DNA of 61,091 nucleotides from a virus, in the IMG/VR virus record IMGVR_UViG_3300015360_000046, positions 1-61,091 of that record; one strand, written 5' to 3'. Made by a program: the position numbers and the translations under genes. The notes below the pieces were generated by a model. That model saw only the letters and a program-made list of their open reading frames with translations. It was not told the origin of the DNA and made no database searches. Below, piece by piece: positions 40,444 to 48,146 of the stretch (within the stretch, counting starts at the first letter, position 1; each line of letters begins with the position of its first letter).

Positions 40444-41096
40444 TTTCAAATTTAATTCCGGCGTACAAATATTTAACCGAACAGCGGAAACTATCTGAGC
40501 ATACAATTCGGACGTTTAATCTCGGGTATGTAAATCCAGAGGGTATCGTGTATGTTGGAGCAGAGTTTAATGATATAATTCCAACAATGGACAAACGATT
40601 CTTTAATTCGACTATGTTTCCCATCTTTGATTTGTATGGATCGTGCATTGGTGTATCTGTTCGACCATTGACGCAAAGTCAAACTAAATATATTAATACT
40701 GTGTATGAAAAATCAGAGCATCTCTACGGTTTGTCTGTAACTAAAGCTGCTTGTCTTCAAGAACAAAAAGTATACGTGGTAGAGGGAAATGTTAGCATGC
40801 TTCAAATGTATCAGGCTGGAATTGAGAATTGTGTTGCAATGCTTGGCTCGAAGCTTTCCGTACGTCAGGTTTGCCTGCTAAGTAGGTTTGTAAAGAAGAT
40901 TATCCTGGTGCCAGATTCAGATAAAGCAGGTATTAAATTTGTGACCAAGATGAAAGAAAATATTCCAATTAAGCTATATGATGCAGATGTACAATTTACA
41001 TATGTTCAGCTCCCAGTCGGCCAAGATCCTGATGATTATATGAGAAACAATACGAAAGAACAGTTTTTAGCATTGCCTGAATTAGATTTGCGATAA
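40440..41096 (+). CDS. Primase catalytic (TOPRIM) half, 218 aa
   Basis: The N-terminal part matches the RNA polymerase subdomain of DnaG (LSEHTIRTFNLGYV, FPIFDLYGSCIGVSVRPLT, KYINTVYEKSEHLYGL). It is followed by the TOPRIM core VYVVEGNVSML (E115) and VPDSDKAG (D159, D161). The position after VEG usually holds Asp in DnaG (VEGYFD); here it is Asn-Val-Ser. It lacks a zinc domain, which is the 22326 gene. The two proteins probably act together at the fork. Confidence 0.85.
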   Translation: MISNLIPAYKYLTEQRKLSEHTIRTFNLGYVNPEGIVYVGAEFNDIIPTMDKRFFNSTMFPIFDLYGSCIGVSVRPLTQSQTKYINTVYEKSEHLYGLSVTKAACLQEQKVYVVEGNVSMLQMYQAGIENCVAMLGSKLSVRQVCLLSRFVKKIILVPDSDKAGIKFVTKMKENIPIKLYDADVQFTYVQLPVGQDPDDYMRNNTKEQFLALPELDLR

Positions 41097-41120
41097 TGAA
41101 ACAGAGAGAGGTAATTGAAA

Positions 41121-41681
41121 ATGCCTGATAAAGTTTGGTATGTTATTAGTACTCAAGGAATTGGATCAAGAGGAGTGGTAAAGATCCAAGCTATTCTTGA
41201 TACACTGAATTATGAGGGAATGCTTTGGACCCCAATTATTAAGGTTCACGCGTCTACAACCACTAAAAAGATTACAAATAAGGATACTATACTGTTCCCG
41301 AATTATGTTTTTATTCATGCTGCTATTGATGATAGCAAACTTGAACAAGCGTTAGTGGAAGGTAAGGTTGGGAAATTTTTAAAGCTACCCGGAGATACAT
41401 TGCCGACTGCTATTTCAGAGGCTGATATTGAGCATATTCGAACACTTGAAGAATCAAATGCTCAACCAACTCCTACGGATCTTATAGCTATAGAGCTTGG
41501 TAACTTAGTAGAAATCTGTGTTGGGCCGTTGATCGGATTTAAAGGGATAGTCAGCAAGATTTCTGGCCATAGTGCTTCTATAGACACCCTCATATTTGGT
41601 AGATCAACTCCTGTTAGTGTTAATATCGCGCATTTAACCAAATTAACGGAGAATAATTCAAATGAAGAAAACACGAACTAA
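41121..41681 (+). CDS. NusG-like transcription factor, 187 aa
   Basis: WYVISTQGIGSRGVVKIQAI opens the NGN domain, LFPNYVFIHAAID is its conserved strand, and a C-terminal KOW-type segment reads GNLVEICVGPLIGFKGIVSKI (128-148). Order and size match NusG/RfaH. It should bind host RNA polymerase clamp and prevent pausing or terminate host transcription selectively. ATG 41121 is preferred, with GAGAGG upstream. Its 3' end overlaps a sigma-like gene by 20 bases. Confidence 0.85.
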   Translation: MPDKVWYVISTQGIGSRGVVKIQAILDTLNYEGMLWTPIIKVHASTTTKKITNKDTILFPNYVFIHAAIDDSKLEQALVEGKVGKFLKLPGDTLPTAISEADIEHIRTLEESNAQPTPTDLIAIELGNLVEICVGPLIGFKGIVSKISGHSASIDTLIFGRSTPVSVNIAHLTKLTENNSNEENTN

Positions 41682-42102
41682 ATCTAAAATTAAATTAATA
41701 GAAAAGATACATGACGAAGCTGGTCTACCACTAAATGTAGATTTCGTTGAGATAAGCATGACGAATGAGGGGTTAGAACTCCTAGCGCAAAAAAATTCTA
41801 CACTTTTAGATCAACGTAATGAGCCAGTTCTTCGAAAGCATACAATTCGGAAACAAGAGAAGCTTCTTCGGAAGGTATTTAAAGCTGCGTCCCAAGTACT
41901 AACAGATGCTCAATTTCAAATATTTACTATGCGGTATGTGTATCAGCTCCCAGAGAATGAAATCGCTCAACAAGTTGGGTGTGTACAGAATTATATTTCG
42001 AGAGCTCTTAAGGCGTCAATAAAAAAAGTACAAAAAAGATTACGTGTTCCTATAACTTTAAAAGGATTTGCTAAAGATCCTAAGAGCGCGGATGATAAGT
42101 AA
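41662..42102 (+). CDS. Sigma-70 region 4-like DNA-binding protein, 146 aa
   Basis: The C-terminal half has a sigma-4/LuxR-like helix-turn-helix: LTDAQFQIFTMRYVYQLPEN then EIAQQVGCVQNYISRALKAS (about 78-120). The N-terminal half is helical and charged, with no clear region 2. It may be a phage anti-sigma, transcription activator or a compact sigma factor. The gene overlaps NusG-like upstream and a small zinc protein downstream. Confidence 0.75.
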   Translation: MKKTRTKSKIKLIEKIHDEAGLPLNVDFVEISMTNEGLELLAQKNSTLLDQRNEPVLRKHTIRKQEKLLRKVFKAASQVLTDAQFQIFTMRYVYQLPENEIAQQVGCVQNYISRALKASIKKVQKRLRVPITLKGFAKDPKSADDK

Positions 42103-42262
42103 TGAGCAGTGGCTGTGTTCATGCATGCATTCTAAATGGCAACACTTTAATGATTTTCACGGCTCACAATGTAAATTCAATGATTTAGAAGGGTGTGGTT
42201 GCTTTTGGTATGATCCAATAACTAATTTAGAGTATTTAGAGGCTGAAAATGAAGCGAAGTAG
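42092..42262 (+). CDS. CxCxH...NLxYLE small zinc protein (family member 7), 56 aa
   Basis: CSCMHSKWQH, CGCFWYDPITNLEYLEAENE: a compact and complete family pattern. It overlaps the sigma-4-like gene by 11 bases and the second sigma-like gene by 14. One of the shortest members, so close to the minimal unit. Function unknown. Confidence 0.75.
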   Translation: MISNEQWLCSCMHSKWQHFNDFHGSQCKFNDLEGCGCFWYDPITNLEYLEAENEAK

Positions 42263-42821
42263 TATCTATATACGCAATCAATTATCAGAACGTGAATTAG
42301 AGCTCCTTAAAAAAGATCTCATTGATCATTGTGTTGAAGTAGCAAGCAAAATTAAGCATCTTGGCTTAGCAACGACCCAAATTACTATCATCGCGTTAAA
42401 TGCAGTAGAACGTGTCTTGTTTACATATAAATTTGGGAAGGGTGGAAGCTTAGGTGAAATTGCTAAGATGCAGGTCATGCATGACCTGCGGTTAGAGCAT
42501 ACAAAGGCATTTCCAGCATTGGCTACTAAAATAGTTTGGCCAGACCTTGTTGAGAAGAAACCGTTTGATCGACTAGTATCAATGCTTGAAAGTATTAAGA
42601 CATTAAAAAAGAGTGTGATCACTGAGATTCTTGACATAACCAATGAGGTCCTAAATGGACGTCAGCAGAAGTTATTAAAGTCTGTTTACTTGAATCCTGC
42701 TGTAACTTATGGTGAGATATGTAAACAATTTGGAACACGTGGTGTGATGACGTATCGTGAGATTAAAATCATTCACAGCCACCTGCTTAAAACAATACAG
42801 TATTTAGAGATAAATCTCTAA
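42249..42821 (+). CDS. Sigma factor-like protein, 190 aa
   Basis: A first helical region (LNAVERVLFTYKFGKGGSLG, EIAKMQVMHDLRLEHTKAF) is reminiscent of sigma region 2. The C-terminus (RQQKLLKSVYL, TYGEICKQFGTRGVMTYREIKI) is region 4-like with a helix-turn-helix. The size fits a small group 4-type sigma factor. With the NusG-like and sigma-4-like genes it forms a transcription-control block that may recognise phage promoters. Similarity is by pattern, so confidence is moderate. Confidence 0.65.
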   Translation: MKRSSIYIRNQLSERELELLKKDLIDHCVEVASKIKHLGLATTQITIIALNAVERVLFTYKFGKGGSLGEIAKMQVMHDLRLEHTKAFPALATKIVWPDLVEKKPFDRLVSMLESIKTLKKSVITEILDITNEVLNGRQQKLLKSVYLNPAVTYGEICKQFGTRGVMTYREIKIIHSHLLKTIQYLEINL

Positions 42822-42830
42822 GGAGATTTT

Positions 42831-43574
42831 ATGAATGATCAAGACGAGCAACAGCCTATCCCTGAACAACCAATAGAACAACCTACTCGAGAACTTACTA
42901 CAAATGAAAAGAAGAAACAAAACCGGGGGATTTTAGAAAAGCTGCCACTTGAAGTCAGACAAGAATTAGATGAGTACATTCGAGCTAAGAATCCCTCTGC
43001 AGCAAAAAAGTATATAGTTGGTAGACATGGCACGAATTATCCAATGCTTGCAAGTGTGAGTATTGTGACCTTTTATAAATACGCTGAGAAACATAATATT
43101 AAGGGTATAGACAATGTATTGCAGGCTCAAATTACTAAAACATCACCAGAATTGCTTAATGCAATTAATAAGTTGTCTGATGTAAATGCGCCAATTGGGG
43201 ATAAACGAGCAGCCTTAACAGCTTTGTACAATGATTGCGCGGCAACGAGTCGGAAGTTAGAAGCAACACAGATCAATTTTATGGATTCTCAAATTCAAAT
43301 GGTTATTCTTCAGAACCGGAAGCAGATGGTTACTATTATTGAGAAACTATCAGTATTAAATGACCAATTGTCAAAAGACTCAGATAAGAATTGGTTAGAA
43401 GAGGCGGAATTTATAGTCCAGGTTTGTACTTCGGCTGCTGTAAACTCATACAAAATTACACACGCTATAGATGAATCTAATTTTTCGAAGTTTATGAACG
43501 ATTATCGCACCAGGTTGATTGATTTGATGAGGGCATATAGATTAACTAAAGAAACACTTAAAAAGCCCATATAA
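42831..43574 (+). CDS. Helical protein with putative DNA-binding N-domain, 247 aa
   Basis: A Gln/Pro-rich disordered N-terminus (residues 1-25) is followed by LPLEVRQELDEYIRAKNPSA and TNYPMLASVSIVTFYKYAEK, which resembles the helix-turn-helix part of Mu gp27-like (DUF3486) small terminase-type proteins. The rest is long helices with coiled-coil character. It could be a small terminase, but no large terminase is nearby. AAGGAG precedes the ATG. Confidence 0.55.
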   Translation: MNDQDEQQPIPEQPIEQPTRELTTNEKKKQNRGILEKLPLEVRQELDEYIRAKNPSAAKKYIVGRHGTNYPMLASVSIVTFYKYAEKHNIKGIDNVLQAQITKTSPELLNAINKLSDVNAPIGDKRAALTALYNDCAATSRKLEATQINFMDSQIQMVILQNRKQMVTIIEKLSVLNDQLSKDSDKNWLEEAEFIVQVCTSAAVNSYKITHAIDESNFSKFMNDYRTRLIDLMRAYRLTKETLKKPI

Positions 43575-43625
43575 AGATAAGCTGATTTGCATCCTTCATT
43601 TCATTCTATTTTTGTGGGGTGGGGG

Positions 43626-43654
43626 TGTTAATTCTTATCTACTCCTGATATAAT
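43626..43654 (+). promoter_or_regulatory. Class A-like promoter without dyad
   Basis: TGTTAA (43626-43631), a 17-base spacer identical in core to class A (TTCTTATCTACTCCTG), and TATAAT (43649-43654). The ATG is at 43660, five bases on. Instead of the dyad a G-rich stretch (GTGGGGTGGGGG, 43614-43625) lies upstream. Confidence 0.85.
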
Positions 43655-43659
43655 ATACT

Positions 43660-43971
43660 ATGACCAAATTAACTGATGGCGGCCGTATAGCAAACGGCTA
43701 CATGGATGAACGTCGAGATTGCATAGTACGAGCTTTAGCGAATGTGGCTGATATTCCTTATTATCAGGCGCATGATTTATTTAAATGGGGCGGACGTCGG
43801 AAGCGTTGTGCATCCGACATATTGGAAACGTTACACGAAGTTAATGTAGTTGGTACTAGTTGTAGAATGCGATTAAGTCAATTTTTAGCAGAGAACAAGA
43901 CAGGTTCATTTATTGTACTTAAACGTGGTCATGCCTTTGTTGTTAAAAATGGTATTATCTGCCTATTTTGA
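43660..43971 (+). CDS. Papain-like fold phage protein, possibly frame-shifted at the C-terminus, 103 aa
   Basis: DCIVRALANVADIPYYQAHD with a Cys nucleophile candidate, a GRR turn, and RGHAFVVKNG with a His match the small papain-like/transglutaminase-fold proteins widespread in phages; homologues usually continue past that His strand. Here the frame stops at CLF, yet the +1 frame carries on with a plausible ending (43949-44032). The ATG is leaderless by geometry. Confidence 0.7.
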   Translation: MTKLTDGGRIANGYMDERRDCIVRALANVADIPYYQAHDLFKWGGRRKRCASDILETLHEVNVVGTSCRMRLSQFLAENKTGSFIVLKRGHAFVVKNGIICLF

Positions 43972-44032
43972 TGATAAAGATGTAAATCGAAATGTTATTG
44001 TCAAATGGTTTGCGAAAGTAAATAGAGCTTGA
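43949..44032 (+). pseudogene. Out-of-frame continuation of the papain-like gene
   Basis: The +1 frame reads MVLSAYFDDKDVNRNVIVKW then FAKVNRA before TGA. A segment such as this (acidic turn, then R-x-V-x-x-(V/W)) is what is expected after the His strand in this fold. A one-base indel near 43950-43960, true or sequencing, would split the gene. Confidence 0.4.
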
Positions 44033-44057
44033 CAAGATAAGAATCTCATGATAGAAT
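44029..44057 (+). promoter_or_regulatory. Sigma-70-type promoter, leaderless geometry
   Basis: TTGACA (44029-44034), a 17-base spacer and TAGAAT (44052-44057). The mini-ORF ATG is at 44063, five bases on. The -35 box overlaps the end of the preceding open frame. Confidence 0.8.
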
Positions 44058-44062
44058 CAAAT

Positions 44063-44164
44063 ATGACACCAAGTGATACAATGTTGTGTAGTTACTATTT
44101 AATCACGTTTGAACCTCATGAATATGTGCAAGATGAAGTGATTGAAATTGAAGAAGAGGGGTAA
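44063..44164 (+). CDS. Leaderless 33-aa ORF upstream of the VWA gene
   Basis: MTPSDTMLCSYYLITFEPHE then an acidic end (IEIEEEG). The last codons contain GAAGAGGGG, which serves as ribosome site for the next ATG at 44168. The ORF thus looks like a coupling peptide: a ribosome that starts leaderless arrives at the stop next to the main start. No family. Confidence 0.55.
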   Translation: MTPSDTMLCSYYLITFEPHEYVQDEVIEIEEEG

Positions 44165-44167
44165 CTC

Positions 44168-45445
44168 ATGGCTAGCGAAATGATGACAATCATGGAAAAG
44201 GTAAGCATGCGCCTGATCCAAAACAGCCCATTTTATGCAAACTTATTATCTCAGATGCGCAAGATTGAGTGTACAGGTGAACTTGCTAAACAAATTCCTA
44301 CAGAAGCAGTCGCCATTGAGAATGGCCGTATTAATTTTTATTTTAATCCTAAATTCCTTGAAACTTTGACGGTGGATGAAGCAGTTGCGGTTTTGACTCA
44401 CGAATGTAATCACGTTGTTAAAGGCCACTTAATTCGCATGCGGGATGAATATAAGGAAAATGCTCAACTTGCAAATATTGCTCAGGATATGAATGCCAAC
44501 CGTGACATTCCAAAACTTCCTAAAGAGGCGTGCACAGTTCAGACTATTACAGACCAGTTTGCTAAGCAAGGCATTAAGCTTAAACTGAAAGATGATGATA
44601 CGTCAGAAAATTATTATAAAGAACTGAATAAGCATTCTGCCAAAATAGAGATGCAACAAGGTGCAGATGGAAATCTTGATATGGTGTTAAAAGATTCGAA
44701 AGGGAAAGAGATTGGTCGCGTCTCGGTTAAATCAATCTGCAACAATAAAGATAAACAGTCCGATGCCAATGGTAAGGGTGATGTTCCAGAATTGGCTAAG
44801 GAAGTCATTCGACAAGCTGTGAAGGACGCTGTTGAGGCGACGCAAAAAGCCCGTGGAACAATTCCGTATGGCTTAGAAGAGGCTGTTGGTGATTGGTTGA
44901 AACCTCCAGTTATCTCATGGCGTACGCTTCTTAAGAAGTTCTTGGCTGCGTCTATTAAGTCGGGTTCCAAACGTAGTTGGAAGCGTCCTAATCGTCGCTT
45001 TGGCGAAGCACAGAAAGGTAAACTAAGTAATCGCTCGGTTTCGGTGACAATTGCGATTGATACAAGTGGTTCAGTTGGACCTGATGAGCTTAAGTCATTT
45101 GTTGCTGAGATGAAGGCCATTAAAGCATGTTATAAAGGCACAATGACTGTGATCGAGTGTGATGCAGAAATTCACAAGACATATAAATTGGATAAGTACA
45201 AACGTGTGCAAACAAACTTTAAGGGTCGTGGTGGTACAAGTTTTATTCCAGTGTTTAAATATATTAAAGACAAGAAGCTTAAAACTGATCTTTTGATCTT
45301 CTTTACAGATCTTGCTGGTGATCAAGAACAGTGTAAAAAACCACCATTTCCTGTATTATGGGTTGCAACTGTTTCAGCTCAGAAGATGCCATTTGGACAT
45401 GTTATATCATTAGTCGACAGCCCTGATAAACGAGACAAAAAATAA
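44168..45445 (+). CDS. VWA-like protein with metallopeptidase domain, 425 aa
   Basis: An N-terminal zinc peptidase-like domain has HECNH (78-82) in LTHECNHVVKGH, then DMNANRDIPKL. A charged middle (about 150-270) follows, and the C-terminus is a von Willebrand A domain with MIDAS DTSGS (298-302) and a FFTDLAGD strand. This is the DUF2201-like arrangement found next to MoxR ATPases. The pair probably acts as a metal-dependent chaperone or maturation system, here for virion or replication complexes. The next operon starts with MoxR. Confidence 0.88.
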   Translation: MASEMMTIMEKVSMRLIQNSPFYANLLSQMRKIECTGELAKQIPTEAVAIENGRINFYFNPKFLETLTVDEAVAVLTHECNHVVKGHLIRMRDEYKENAQLANIAQDMNANRDIPKLPKEACTVQTITDQFAKQGIKLKLKDDDTSENYYKELNKHSAKIEMQQGADGNLDMVLKDSKGKEIGRVSVKSICNNKDKQSDANGKGDVPELAKEVIRQAVKDAVEATQKARGTIPYGLEEAVGDWLKPPVISWRTLLKKFLAASIKSGSKRSWKRPNRRFGEAQKGKLSNRSVSVTIAIDTSGSVGPDELKSFVAEMKAIKACYKGTMTVIECDAEIHKTYKLDKYKRVQTNFKGRGGTSFIPVFKYIKDKKLKTDLLIFFTDLAGDQEQCKKPPFPVLWVATVSAQKMPFGHVISLVDSPDKRDKK

Positions 45446-45465
45446 ATACAAGGCCCCGGGAGGGG

Positions 45466-45494
45466 TTGACAAGATGATAAGTATCTGTTATAAT
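45466..45494 (+). promoter_or_regulatory. Class B promoter (CCCCGGGAGGGG-TTGACA)
   Basis: TTGACA (45466-45471), a 17-base spacer and TATAAT (45489-45494), preceded by GGCCCCGGGAGGGG (45452-45465). The MoxR ATG at 45526 has AAGGGAG, giving a normal leader of about 25 bases. Confidence 0.85.
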
Positions 45495-45525
45495 AAAGTG
45501 TGGCAAAATACCAAGGGAGAACAAA

Positions 45526-46584
45526 ATGCACATTAATGACGCTAAACGATATATCAAACGTATCATTGAGAAACAAGTGCCTGTCACGATTGCTATGGTT
45601 GGCGCCTCTGGTATTGGTAAGTCTGCAATTGAAAAGCAACTAGCAAAAGAGCTTGGGATTCAATTCATTGACTTGCGTTTAGCAACACAAGAACCGTCTG
45701 ACTTGATTGGTATTCCCTATCGTGAAGGTAATCGCACTCATTGGGCTGAACCAGCTTGGTTCCCTAAAACCGGCACACGTGGAGTCATTTGTTTGGAAGA
45801 GTTAAACCGAGCTCCAAACGATGTGCGCCAGTGTATTTTCCAATTTATTTGGGATCGTGTTCTTAATACACATGTGTTGCCTGAAGGTTGGACAATTGTT
45901 TTAGCTATGAATCCTGAAACTGATGATGGTTCATATCAGGTTGAGACATTAGATAAAGCTTTAATTCGCCGATGCTCAGTCATTGTAGTTGAACCTAACG
46001 TTAACTCTTGGATGACTTGGGCCACTGATCCAACGCAAGGAAATGTTCCAGCTGAAATCACTGGGTTCATTGGTACACACAAAGACATGCTCTTCGTACC
46101 AGAAAATTTTGATTTCCCTGTTACTCGTACACCAGCTAGTTGGGGGGATACTTTATCACTCTTGCGTAAAGCAGAAGCTATTCCACAAGATCTTGAATTT
46201 GAAATCATCTCTGGGATCGTTGGCAAAGAAGCGGCAGCAGCTTTTGTTAAGTATATGGACAAACAATATGAACGGCCTGTTAATGGCGAAGAAGCATTAA
46301 AAGACTTCGCGGCTGTTAAAGATAAGATCCTTAAACAAGCCAAGAAAGCGGATGAGATGTACGTTACTATTAAGCAGATCATTGGTATCGCCGAAGCAGC
46401 TAATAATAAATTGCCTAAGAAGCAGATGGAAAATCTGATTGAATTCATTGACGTCTTGAATGCAGATACAGCAGCAATGCTCGTTCGTGAGCTTCCTTCT
46501 GAAATTGTCTCAGCCTTGGTTGAGATGGATGAGCGTATCCTTAAAGTTGGTAAGGCTTCGCGCTCGGCTCGTGAGGAAAAATAG
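45526..46584 (+). CDS. MoxR-type AAA+ ATPase, 352 aa
   Basis: Walker A GASGIGKS (26-33), RLATQEPSDLIGIPYR, Walker B GVICLEELNRAP, and the sensor LAMNPETDDGSYQVETLDKA then LIRRCSV (arginine finger region) define MoxR/RavA-like ATPases. It is likely to work with the adjacent VWA-metallopeptidase protein as a chaperone pair. The stop TAG overlaps the next GTG. Confidence 0.9.
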   Translation: MHINDAKRYIKRIIEKQVPVTIAMVGASGIGKSAIEKQLAKELGIQFIDLRLATQEPSDLIGIPYREGNRTHWAEPAWFPKTGTRGVICLEELNRAPNDVRQCIFQFIWDRVLNTHVLPEGWTIVLAMNPETDDGSYQVETLDKALIRRCSVIVVEPNVNSWMTWATDPTQGNVPAEITGFIGTHKDMLFVPENFDFPVTRTPASWGDTLSLLRKAEAIPQDLEFEIISGIVGKEAAAAFVKYMDKQYERPVNGEEALKDFAAVKDKILKQAKKADEMYVTIKQIIGIAEAANNKLPKKQMENLIEFIDVLNADTAAMLVRELPSEIVSALVEMDERILKVGKASRSAREEK

Positions 46585-46775
46585 TGGACAAGAGTGAGCT
46601 TAACGAATTAACCCATCAAGTTAAGATGCTAGAAGCATCTAATGTAGTCTTACACGTTAAAGCCATTCTGCTTGACTTGGAGATCGCTCAAGTTAAGACA
46701 TTTCCTAGTCCAGTTGACGTGGAACCATATGCACAGAAGATTGTTGCTTTTTTGCGTGAGCACCTGGTGCACTGA
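46584..46775 (+). CDS. Hypothetical helical protein, 63 aa
   Basis: GTG 46584 overlaps the MoxR stop. Two helices are predicted (LNELTHQVKMLEASNVVLHV; VEPYAQKIVAFLREHL). No recognised family. It may be a MoxR accessory by position. Confidence 0.6.
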   Translation: MDKSELNELTHQVKMLEASNVVLHVKAILLDLEIAQVKTFPSPVDVEPYAQKIVAFLREHLVH

Positions 46776-46776
46776 G

Positions 46777-46950
46777 ATGCCTTGGGTATTTCACGACAGT
46801 TATAAAACTCAGGTACAAGCTGCAAAGTCAGGTAAAGATATTATAAATTTAGGATTGGCTCGAGGAGTAAAGATTTCACCGTTAGGGAAAAAAGGTAAAA
46901 AATTCATGTTGTATATTCTACCTTTAACAAAAGATCGTAAGGAGAAATAA
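46777..46950 (+). CDS. Hypothetical basic protein, 57 aa
   Basis: Start 46777 follows the previous stop directly (TGAGATG). A basic protein (GKKGKKFMLYILPLTKDRKEK) without recognised family; possibly nucleic-acid or polymerase binding. Confidence 0.6.
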   Translation: MPWVFHDSYKTQVQAAKSGKDIINLGLARGVKISPLGKKGKKFMLYILPLTKDRKEK

Positions 46951-46951
46951 C

Positions 46952-47134
46952 ATGCCAACCTATAAGCCATATGAAACTGATGCATCAGGATCAAACCGCA
47001 AATTGCGCAAAGGGTCTCGTCGTACAATCTTCGTTGCCAATAAGGTTGCCGGTCGTTTAGCTCGTAAAGCCTGTAAGGATGCACGCGATGAACGAGCTGC
47101 TGCAGCTGCTGAAAAAGCTGGCACGATCGAATAA
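46952..47134 (+). CDS. Small basic protein, 60 aa
   Basis: AAGGAGAAATAAC precedes ATG. Arg/Lys-rich (SNRKLRKGSRRTIFVANKVA) followed by an Ala-rich helix. No recognised family; the charge suggests nucleic-acid binding. Confidence 0.65.
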   Translation: MPTYKPYETDASGSNRKLRKGSRRTIFVANKVAGRLARKACKDARDERAAAAAEKAGTIE

Positions 47135-47135
47135 T

Positions 47136-47444
47136 ATGGATCAATGGGCGAATCTTAATGACTTTTCTGCATGGGATGGGAATTTGCTTTGTCCTATATG
47201 TAAGGCAGATTCATCTAAAACCCTTGTAGGCAATCATTGGAAGTGTTCAGGATGTGCTCATTTGTTTAATCAAGATAAATCTAAACTGGATGTTGATTGC
47301 ATTTGCGACAAATGCCAAGTAAAGGCGAATGAGCAAGCAATCAAGATTACTAAGAAACAGGATAAGACTGTAAAAGTTCTTAAACAATTAAAAAAATCTT
47401 TAAAAAAGAATGAAAAAAAGCCTCAAAAGAAGATCAAAAAGTAA
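47136..47444 (+). CDS. Double zinc-ribbon protein with Lys-rich tail, 102 aa
   Basis: CPIC-x17-CSGC (19-43) forms a typical zinc ribbon, and CICDKC (about 55-60) a second Cys group. The C-terminal third is a Lys-rich tail (LKKSLKKNEKKPQKKIKK). It resembles a small transcription or nucleic-acid-binding factor. Start 47136 lies one base after the previous stop. Confidence 0.7.
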   Translation: MDQWANLNDFSAWDGNLLCPICKADSSKTLVGNHWKCSGCAHLFNQDKSKLDVDCICDKCQVKANEQAIKITKKQDKTVKVLKQLKKSLKKNEKKPQKKIKK

Positions 47445-47517
47445 ATTTAGACAAATAGTACAACCTCCCTGTGCTATCTGTCACTCTTATAAAAGAAGAA
47501 GAAGAAGATTCTTATGA
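47410..47517 (+). CDS. Possible 35-aa basic CxxCH mini-protein
   Basis: A frame inside the end of the zinc-ribbon gene encodes MKKSLKRRSKSKFRQIVQPP, then CAICHSYKRRRRRFL. Its stop overlaps the next ATG by four bases (ATGA), the coupling seen between real genes here. No strong ribosome site, so its reality is uncertain. Confidence 0.4.
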   Translation: MKKSLKRRSKSKFRQIVQPPCAICHSYKRRRRRFL

Positions 47518-47768
47518 ATAGTTGTTCAAAAAGATATAAGTTTAAATTAGGGTTTATTAGAATTAAAGATAAGCATTTATTTCTTATCTCAAATGCTTTC
47601 TATACCTTAGAAGCTAAGAATGTTATAGAGTTGATTAGAACATGTCAAGATTGTCAATTTAAAGAAGTCTTAACTCTAGATCAAGAAACAGTAATTGAAT
47701 GCGTTAAACAGTATCCTAGCGCGTTTAAACCACTACTGCGAGCGTTTATAGAATCATGGATGAGCTGA
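47514..47768 (+). CDS. Hypothetical protein, 84 aa
   Basis: No recognised family. Begins with a basic segment, then FKLGFIRIKDKHLFLISNAF and a helical C-terminus with a CxxC (CQDC). An AGAAGAAGAAGAAG purine tract lies upstream as ribosome site. It overlaps the next zinc protein by 13 bases. Confidence 0.6.
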   Translation: MNSCSKRYKFKLGFIRIKDKHLFLISNAFYTLEAKNVIELIRTCQDCQFKEVLTLDQETVIECVKQYPSAFKPLLRAFIESWMS

Positions 47769-47956
47769 ATCAGTTATGTAAAACCTGTAAACATCAGTTT
47801 AAACTGCATCAAATGGCAACTTTTGGAGTTTGGTATTGTGACTTTAACGATGAATGCCTATGCAACAATTTTGAGCAGCAAACTCCCCCTGAATCAGGCG
47901 AGTATGCCTTAGAATTTCAATACGATGAGAATGACACGACATATCGATTAAATTAA
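47756..47956 (+). CDS. CxCxH-type small zinc protein (family member 8), 66 aa
   Basis: CKTCKHQFKLH and CLCNNFEQQ keep the family's paired Cys plan; the tail diverges (YALEFQYDENDTTYRLN). Function unknown. Confidence 0.7.
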   Translation: MDELNQLCKTCKHQFKLHQMATFGVWYCDFNDECLCNNFEQQTPPESGEYALEFQYDENDTTYRLN

Positions 47957-47966
47957 GGAGCTTAAA

Positions 47967-48098
47967 ATGGCGCTAAAGAAAAAAGGTACACCCGAGAAGC
48001 TTAAAATAGTTAAAGAATCTGACTTGCAAAGATTTATTAAAATCATCAAAGATGCTATTACACCATTGCACCTCACTAAGAAAAAAGAAACAAAATAG
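47967..48098 (+). CDS. Small basic protein, 43 aa
   Basis: AAGGAGCTTAAA before the ATG at 47967 supports translation. MALKKKGTPEKLKIVKESDL then an amphipathic helix (QRFIKIIKDAITPL) and a Lys tail. No recognised family. The stop lies in the dyad of the next promoter cassette. Confidence 0.55.
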   Translation: MALKKKGTPEKLKIVKESDLQRFIKIIKDAITPLHLTKKKETK

Positions 48099-48140
48099 GT
48101 CTTTAGACCTAGATACATTCTTATCTATTCATGGTATAAT
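48096..48140 (+). promoter_or_regulatory. Class A promoter cassette with perfect 7-bp dyad
   Basis: TAGGTCT-TT-AGACCTA (48096-48111) is a perfect 7-bp inverted repeat. It is followed by GATACA (48112-48117), a 17-base spacer ending TGG, and TATAAT (48135-48140); the ATG is at 48147. The dyad bases differ from other copies but pair, so symmetry itself is conserved. Confidence 0.85.
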
Positions 48141-48146
48141 TATAGT

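Noticed and set aside
44614-45120. A 168-codon open frame on the minus strand opposite the VWA gene
   Set aside because: It lies entirely within a strongly supported + strand gene, shows no recognisable motif and has no ribosome site; similar antisense frames occur opposite the MoxR and GuaB/GuaC-like genes. All supported genes are on the + strand.
48096-48111. The dyad as an intrinsic terminator
   Set aside because: The stem is short, and no T-run follows in this or the other cassettes; the -35 box follows at once.
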